Part shown: one piece after another, positions 19,331 to 24,700 of the stretch
Layout: every line of letters starts with the position of its first letter
Position numbering within the stretch: position 1 is the first letter of the stretch
Assembly (NCBI RefSeq): GCF_000485595.1
Contig: NW_014577164.1
Span: 301,629 to 326,328, forward strand
From: Priapulus caudatus
Taxonomy: Eukaryota; Priapulida; Priapulimorpha; Priapulimorphida; Priapulidae
Length of the DNA stretch: 24,700 nucleotides
Direction: 5' to 3'
Position numbers and translations under genes: made by a program
The notes under the pieces: generated by a model
What the model saw: the letters and a program-made list of their open reading frames with translations, nothing else
Told to the model about the DNA's origin: nothing
Database searches by the model: none

Positions 19331-21074
19331 GGTGGGCATGCGAGTATTGTTCGTGTGTATATGGGTGCCAATGTGTAAAAGTTCGTGCGAGCGTGAAATG
19401 TTGACTACTGACGTTTGAGTGTGGCATTAAAGGAATAATAGGTCCATTGATTATGCAATGTTGACGAATGCTAGAGTAACTGGCACCTTGTGTAGTTAAT
19501 AAGTACATTACCTTATAGCCAAACGCGTATTAGTTTATCCAATATCACTGCTGGTTACATTACAAACAAGACTTGAAATCAGTTGTTTATATGTATCAAC
19601 GTATCATTTACGTGCCGTAAATGTCGTCCAGGAGTCAAGCGATGACGTAAACATTTGTGCGGCCCGTATGTTTTGGACGCTAGATGAAACGGAGGTGTCA
19701 GCGGTGTAACCACGGCCACGGACTAAAGATGGAAATAGAGTAAAACACACGTACTAATCACGGACGCACGTGGACAGCCCTGACAAAAAGTTCCTTATCA
19801 CGAGCGTCCATGTTTACGAAATCACTGATGATAGCATTGCGTACGGCCGAGCATGCGTGCGAAAATGTCCGGTGCACAATAAATCTGTATAACACCCGCT
19901 TCGCCGGCAGCGGTTTGAAACTGTAAACAACTGATTTTTGGACTGCGGATTTCAATTAGACATTTCTTAGTAACATCCAGTACAATCCTACGTTGGGGTT
20001 ACAGCCGTGACAGAACAATTTTAATTACGGTGGCAAATGAGATATAGTGATAGCTGTTATGAAGCCGGTATAGAACATTTTGTTACAAATACAAGCCATG
20101 TCTTATAATGAAAGGTTTCATCATATTCGCCTATCTAATTTCTCTTGCAATCACTGTTTACTCGTATGCAATTCTCCTGTCTCGGGTCCTGTCATCCACA
20201 TCAACTCTTTCCCACTATTTGCCAGCGCAACATTTTCACAAACGGATAATGTATCATTAAACTGCAGCACCATTTCGTTGTACGTTGTCAAATTTACTTT
20301 TAAATAGAGGCAGATGCGACCACATGGCGAAATTAATAACGATAGTTATTACACAAATTGTGTATGTGCATGTAAAACATACCATAAACGTTTTATTTCA
20401 CTCAACTCGGAATCCGCATAGCTGTCAAAATTCCCGAAGGAGCGCTAGCGTTGCTAAGCAGCGGGTAACGCGTGCCTGGTTATAATTTATCTGAATCCTG
20501 AATCTAATGATGATGTAATATAGCTCACAAATCTAACTGTCTCTGGGAGGGTTTGTATAAGCTGTATAGACACCCGGTGAACAATTCGCACGAAGGGGAA
20601 TCATGTAGTGATAAAGGTCTGCATCATTAAAAAAAAGTTGCGGAAATATCAATCCTTCATCACGAGCGACTGCTATATGTGAGATTACACGCGAGTTTTA
20701 ATAGGGAATTGCCGAGAAAGTTCCACTGAAATCGATATATGTCGGATTCATTTATGAAACGGAAAGTGAGTACCCGTGACACGGTAAGATTTACGCTCCA
20801 CACGGAACGTTTGTTGTTAAGCGTGATCATCGTGGCGTGAAAGTTTCGTCGAGTGTTTTTTTTTTACAAACGAAGTGTCTTTTTCTAGCGCGTATGACCG
20901 GATTTTTTTATATTCGGTATGGTTGTTTTTTTTTTGGTCTGCGCTCGGTCTTTTACGGGTAGCTCTAATGGTTCCTGCGTGCGATCAAGCGTATGATGTG
21001 AAGAATTTTACACCTGTCACGCCGTTTACGCGCTTTGTGTGTGAAATTATAATATTAGCAGTTAAGTGACAGCT
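19331..21074. other. Unique sequence, no gene supported
   Basis: About 1.7 kb. It has a TGACGTAA CRE-like site near 19643 and several open frames under 80 codons. The frame at 20875-21069 begins with GTG rather than ATG and includes phenylalanine from oligo-T, so it is not credible. Confidence 0.5.
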
Positions 21075-21081
21075 TTGCGCC

Positions 21082-21377
21082 CAGCCTGTTCTGCTAGCAT
21101 CTATGATCAAATACGACATACGCGCATATACGCTCTCCTATGATACTATTTGTCATAGGAAGATTCTTCCTATGACAACTATTGTTGTATATGTTGTGCG
21201 CATCATAGGCGTTTAGGAGCGCTATTATGAACGCAAGCAGTGAGTTTCAGCTGTAAAGCGGAACGAAGTTGACTCGCTAATATTTGTCATAGGAAGAATC
21301 TTTCTATGACAAATAGTGTCATGGGAGAGCGTATATGCGTATGTCGTATTTGTCATAGATGCAAGCAGAACATGTTG
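21082..21377. mobile_element. Non-autonomous TIR transposon (MITE-like), copy B
   Basis: A 296-bp element of the same family and orientation as 1913-2297, flanked by a perfect 7-bp target duplication TTGCGCC (21075-21081, 21378-21384). The ends are CAGCCTGTTCTGCT and the complement of the right end, CAACATGTTCTGCT. Inverted repeats of about 97 bases each hold an inner palindrome (left 21151-21177; right 21282-21314). The centre, about 100 bases, is non-coding and includes GAGCGCTATTATGAACGCAA, shared with copy A. It lacks the 82-bp nested insertion, so it shows the uninterrupted form. Confidence 0.94.
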
Positions 21378-21384
21378 TTGCGCC

Positions 21385-22014
21385 AGGTCTTGCTATTAGG
21401 TGAGTTAGTATGTGTCATATCTAGTAGCGTCTATCGCACGACTGTATCTTTCTTTCAGTCGATTTATGGCTGATCGTCACATCAAGTATCTTAACAATCA
21501 CTGTATTGTGTCTCTAAATATTATACAAAACATGACGGCTGATGACGTTTCTCGAAATTCCTTTTATTTAGTGTACCATTACGCGCTATGATAGTGTTCT
21601 AATTATACCCTGATTCGTGTTAATTGTAGTGAAAAACGACGTCCGACCAGTTTAGAAAAAAATGGCATGCGGTTTGAAACACGCGATGCTAGAGGGCACA
21701 TTACGAAGTTCGGGGTACGCATTGTACAGCCCTATAATGTATTTTGACATAAGGGAACCGCATCAAACTAATAATCGCCATTACAACGTCTATGTAGGTT
21801 TACGTTTAATGTGCTCACACGGCCCCGTTAAACACCAACAATTTCACTGCCAACTAAAATATTATTCTCGCGGTTTTGGTTATCGCACATTTTCCAGTCA
21901 TGTTAATGTTCGTAGACATGCAGGCGTCTTAGATAAACGCGGCGACGCCGCTACCCATGATATCATTAGCCGAAATTAGATACGTATTATACATGGCTAA
22001 GGAGCGAATTACGC
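21385..22014. other. Unique sequence with one unassigned open frame
   Basis: An ATG-started frame of 105 codons (21662-21979, beginning MACGLKHAMLEGTL) is the longest non-repetitive ATG frame in the window. It has no recognisable domain and no evident promoter, and a frame of this length can arise by chance. I leave it uncalled as a gene. Confidence 0.4.
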
Positions 22015-22245
22015 TTGGGGCGGGCGACGTCATGTTTACAGTACGTAAGCGCATTCTTAAATCACACCGCTCCACAGCCCCTGCGCTGTCGCTCTAACAT
22101 TCGACAGCTCGATCGATGTGCGCATGCGCGGGGTGGTATGTTAATTAGTGATTAGTGATTAATTAGATTAGGCGTGATCTTTAATAGTGTGTGTGGTCAG
22201 GAGGGATTTGATGAGAAATTACTTGATGAAATCGCTTTGCTGCAG
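22015..22245 (+). promoter_or_regulatory. Second regulatory-like cluster
   Basis: It combines a GC box (GGGGCGGGC, 22017-22025), GACGTCATG just after it, an NRF-1-type TGCGCATGCGCG (22119-22130) and a homeodomain-like group (two TAATTA at 22142 and 22160; three GATTA at 22150, 22157 and 22166). A possible first exon follows: ATG 22211 to the donor TGCAG|GTAGG at 22245 (11 codons). Each motif is short, so the cluster rather than any one site is the evidence. Confidence 0.3.
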
Positions 22246-22808
22246 GTAGGCCTACATCTTTTTTTGCGTGTGTGTTTAGTGTTCGCGTGCGCGTGTGTTG
22301 TTCAGCTCTTATAACACCTCTGTTAACGCTGTGAACGTGCATTTAGGGATAAGTGCACTTGTAACCCGTATCGTGCGGCGTTTACCCACCGATGTTATTT
22401 GTAAAGCTCAGGCGTTGTGTACAGGTAGGCGTAGCAGGTTCACATGTGCGCACTTACATATACGCACGGACGCTTATATACGCGTGCAATGCATCTATAC
22501 ACGCACGCACACACACGCGAGCTCGCCAGTCCTGCCCATCTCGAACGCACGAATGCGCGGTTATAAAATGGCATCCTATAGTTTACACTTAAAATGTGTT
22601 AGAGGGTTTATCAGCACATTGATGCAAGAGAGCAGTTTAATTAATTTTAGAAACATTTTAGAAATGGAGGCGTTGAGATATTACGTGACAAGATTTTCAA
22701 AGCCAAAGAATTTACCCTCAGTGAATTTTAGCGCTTGCCTTTGTTTACGCTCTATGCAGACATTACAGTTATTGCATATATAATATATGTGTGTTGGGGT
22801 GGTGTGGC
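22246..22808. other. Unique sequence, no gene supported
   Basis: A frame of 162 codons (22295-22783) begins with GTG, runs through ACGCACGCACACACACG repeats and has no recognised domain. I see no convincing exon. Confidence 0.45.
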
Positions 22809-22816
22809 GTGTGTGT

Positions 22817-22863
<47 letters not shown>
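22809..22863. repeat. (GT)n microsatellite
   Basis: TG dinucleotides with one GA interruption, immediately before the left boundary of repeat copy 2. Confidence 0.97.
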
Positions 22864-22865
<2 letters not shown>

Positions 22866-22997
22866 TGAGAGCCCATCAGATTATATGAATGCACAGGTCG
22901 TGGGGTCGTTAACAGGACATCCAGGGTCACAAGCCGTGGACGAGTCACTGTTGCCATTGTCGTCCGCTAACTACCGCTACAGCAACAGCTTAACAAA

Positions 22998-23150
22998 GTA
23001 CAACACATTTTCCAGCTTCACAAACACACAATGCGCGAACATACGCTTGCGCTGCGTAACAATGCGCAATGCAATGCTGCAACAATATGCTGCAACAATA
23101 TGCTGCAACAATATGCAATGCAATGCAATGCAATAACAATGCGCTAAAAC
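22998..23150 (+). repeat. Copy-2-specific expansion with GCTGCAACAATAT units
   Basis: Absent from copy 1, where flanking TTAACAAAC runs straight into TACGTTTTAG. It contains three GCTGCAACAATAT units and GCAAT pentamers (about 23065-23135), bounded by similar GCGCGAACATACG and GCGCTAAAACATACG. It looks like a local tandem expansion rather than a transposon. Confidence 0.8.
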
Positions 23151-23185
23151 ATACGTTTTAGTAAATGTTCCCAGGGGACAGTATC

Positions 23186-23500
23186 GCTGAAGGGGTCGTT
23201 GTCGTATCAGGTACTACATATATGTACCCGAGGTACATATATGTATACACAAAGTGTACCAGACTTGTACTACAGAAGTGTACCAGACTTGTACTACAGA
23301 AGTGTACCAGACTTGTACTACAGAAGTGTACCAGACTTGTACTACAGAAGTGTACCCTAACCCTAACCCTAACCCTAACCCTAACTCTAACCCTAATCCT
23401 AAACATACCTCATATAAAAATATAAACATAATACTAAACAACCTAAAACTACCTCGGGTACATATAATATGTAGTACCTGATACGACAACGACCCTTCGT
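23186..23500 (+). mobile_element. Small TIR element carrying telomere-like repeats, copy 2
   Basis: A 315-bp element flanked by the 11-bp direct repeat GGGACAGTATC (23175-23185, 23501-23511). The inverted ends of about 50 bases pair almost throughout (left 23186-23235 includes GTCGTTGTCGTATCAGGTAC; right 23450-23500). Inside are four 24-bp units (23252-23347, each starting AAGTGTACCAGACTTGTA), a (CCCTAA)n block and AT-rich DNA. No protein. The same arrangement sits at the same place in copy 1, so it was present before the larger unit was duplicated. Confidence 0.82.
23354..23403 (+). repeat. Interstitial telomere-like (CCCTAA)n
   Basis: Four to five perfect CCCTAA units, then ACTCTAACCCTAATCC variants. 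The array starts within the 24-bp repeat, sharing its GTACC. Confidence 0.93.
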
Positions 23501-24375
23501 GGGACAGTATCAAACAAAGTGTAACATTTTGGTAGAATTCTTATGTCGATTCCTTTGAAATAGGAACCCTGCATGCGTAAGAAACGTTAACTCCACTAAT
23601 TATTCGAGGAATGTTTACTGATAATAACGTATAACGTAACGAGAGACACGCGATAGAATGTGAAGCTTAGGGAAGAATTATATTCGTTGGCAGTCTGTCT
23701 GTCCATCATTCGCGTGAATGATGCGATGCCTGATTCAACGAAATTTATTCACGTCTATCTCAGTATATCTAAGATTTATTGGATGCTGGGACTCGATGCC
23801 TATATATGCGCATTATCCGAGTATCTATATGCAAGCAGTGATAAATTGCGGCAGCGAGATGTGCGCTTCAACACGCATTCATAAACATATCTAGAGTTTG
23901 CTGCCGGGTTTCCCAGTTGCTTTGTGGGTGTTGATTCTGATTTGTGTAGGCGCTGGCCTCGCAGGTGATTAAACCGAGCATTTTATGTTATAGAATTTTT
24001 AAATTTTCACGTTTAGCATTTAAAGTAAACAGCTTAATTCGTACAATCAGCGAATCCAACGAAATGCAGCGTCGCATTAGCTCGTAGAATCGCTAACATC
24101 ATTATCTGCTTTTATTTAACGAATAAAAAATAAAAATAAAAGTGCGTGTGTATCTTCCACATGCGTATCTTCCACTATTAGTCAGTCGAGCATATATGTT
24201 AGTCATTATTAGTCAGTCATTATTAAACCATCGATTAGTCAGTCATTCCATCCCCACATCTGTGATCGCTAGATGTCGCTGCGGTCGATTACAACGGCTT
24301 TGGTAGCAGGTTAGGAATTATATATATAGTAATGTATAGACAATGAAATGTAGATCTATGGGTGAGATATAAGGG

Positions 24376-24484
24376 AATATATATATATAGGAATAGAGAT
24401 GGCGAGAGAGAGAGAGGATCGAGAAAGAGAAAGATAGGGAGGGCGAGCGAGTAAGAAGAGAGAGAAGAGAGAGAGAGAGAAGAG

Positions 24485-24556
<72 letters not shown>
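24376..24556 (+). repeat. (AT)n and (GA)n microsatellites of copy 2
   Basis: A short AT run (24376-24389) and a purine-only GA array (about 24405-24556, purest at 24500-24556). Confidence 0.93.
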
Positions 24557-24561
<5 letters not shown>

Positions 24562-24636
24562 TGTGCGTGTGCGAGTGTGTGTTCTTGCGTGGGCAAAAGA
24601 AAGAAGAGGTGAAGGAGAGCGCGAGAATATTGCGAG

Positions 24637-24700
24637 ATAGATAGCTAGATGGATAAATAGATAGATAGGTAGATAGGTAGATAGATAGATAGATAGATAG
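24637..24700 (+). repeat. (GATA)n array, cut by the window end
   Basis: The start of the GATA array corresponding to the one at 16765 in copy 1. Its full length is outside the window. Confidence 0.9.

Larger units (their letters stand above)
22867..24700 (+). repeat. Long interspersed or duplicated repeat, copy 2
   Basis: Same-orientation counterpart of 15162-16830, truncated by the window end inside its GATA array. It differs from copy 1 by an expanded segment of about 150 bases (22998-23150), four instead of about two 24-bp units, a shorter AT run and many one-base indels. It is non-coding because those indels shift every frame. Confidence 0.93.

Noticed and set aside
22295-22783. 162-codon frame
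   Set aside because: No ATG at its head, includes an ACGCACGC/ACAC repeat, and has no family resemblance.
1-24700. CRISPR array, operon or prokaryotic system
   Set aside because: The tandem repeats have no unique spacers of constant length, and the sequence has eukaryotic repeat and splice features throughout.

Overview
This looks like a gene-poor window of a metazoan nuclear genome. Support comes from very dense simple-sequence DNA, non-autonomous DNA transposons, canonical GT/AG splice signals and interstitial TTAGGG-type telomere repeats. There are no bacterial-style operons, no tRNA or rRNA genes that I could find by eye, and no long conserved protein. Nearly all the longer open frames are by-products of (TC)n, (GT)n, (GATA)n or (ATTC)n arrays. 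I cannot name the species; TTAGGG-type repeats and this repeat texture fit many marine invertebrates, but that is only an impression.

Layout. 1-3200: simple repeats, a 385-bp terminal-inverted-repeat (TIR) element (1913-2297) carrying a nested 82-bp insertion, and a GATGAC minisatellite. 3218-3404: the best protein-coding evidence, an internal exon with 5' UTR, a start codon preceded by an in-frame stop, a signal peptide and a phase-1 splice donor. The putative first intron contains a tandem duplication of the donor region and a 135-bp foldback inserted in one copy. A weaker second exon is possible at 3881-4020. 4021-9500: mostly featureless, with microsatellites, one foldback at about 8472-8560 and a weak TATA-type promoter candidate near 8785. 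9536-9790: (ATTC)/(CACT)/(CATC) array. 9800-14440: AT-rich, without convincing genes, apart from a (GCGT)n block at 12505-12675.

14441-18756 is a microsatellite complex around the first copy of a long repeat (15162 to about 16830), followed by about 2 kb of degenerate GATA. The second copy runs from 22867 to the window end. Both copies carry, at the same internal position, a small TIR element holding 24-bp tandem repeats plus (CCCTAA)n telomere-like repeats.

18757-19330 is CpG-rich and holds RFX X-box, CRE-like, CCAAT/NF-Y and NRF-1-like sites, making it a promoter candidate. A second copy of the TIR element from the start of the window lies at 21082-21377, without the nested insertion and with its own 7-bp target duplication. 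A second, smaller regulatory-like cluster lies at 22015-22245.

No genes can be shown to work together here. The main content is transposon and repeat biology plus one 5' gene fragment encoding a secreted or membrane protein on the plus strand.
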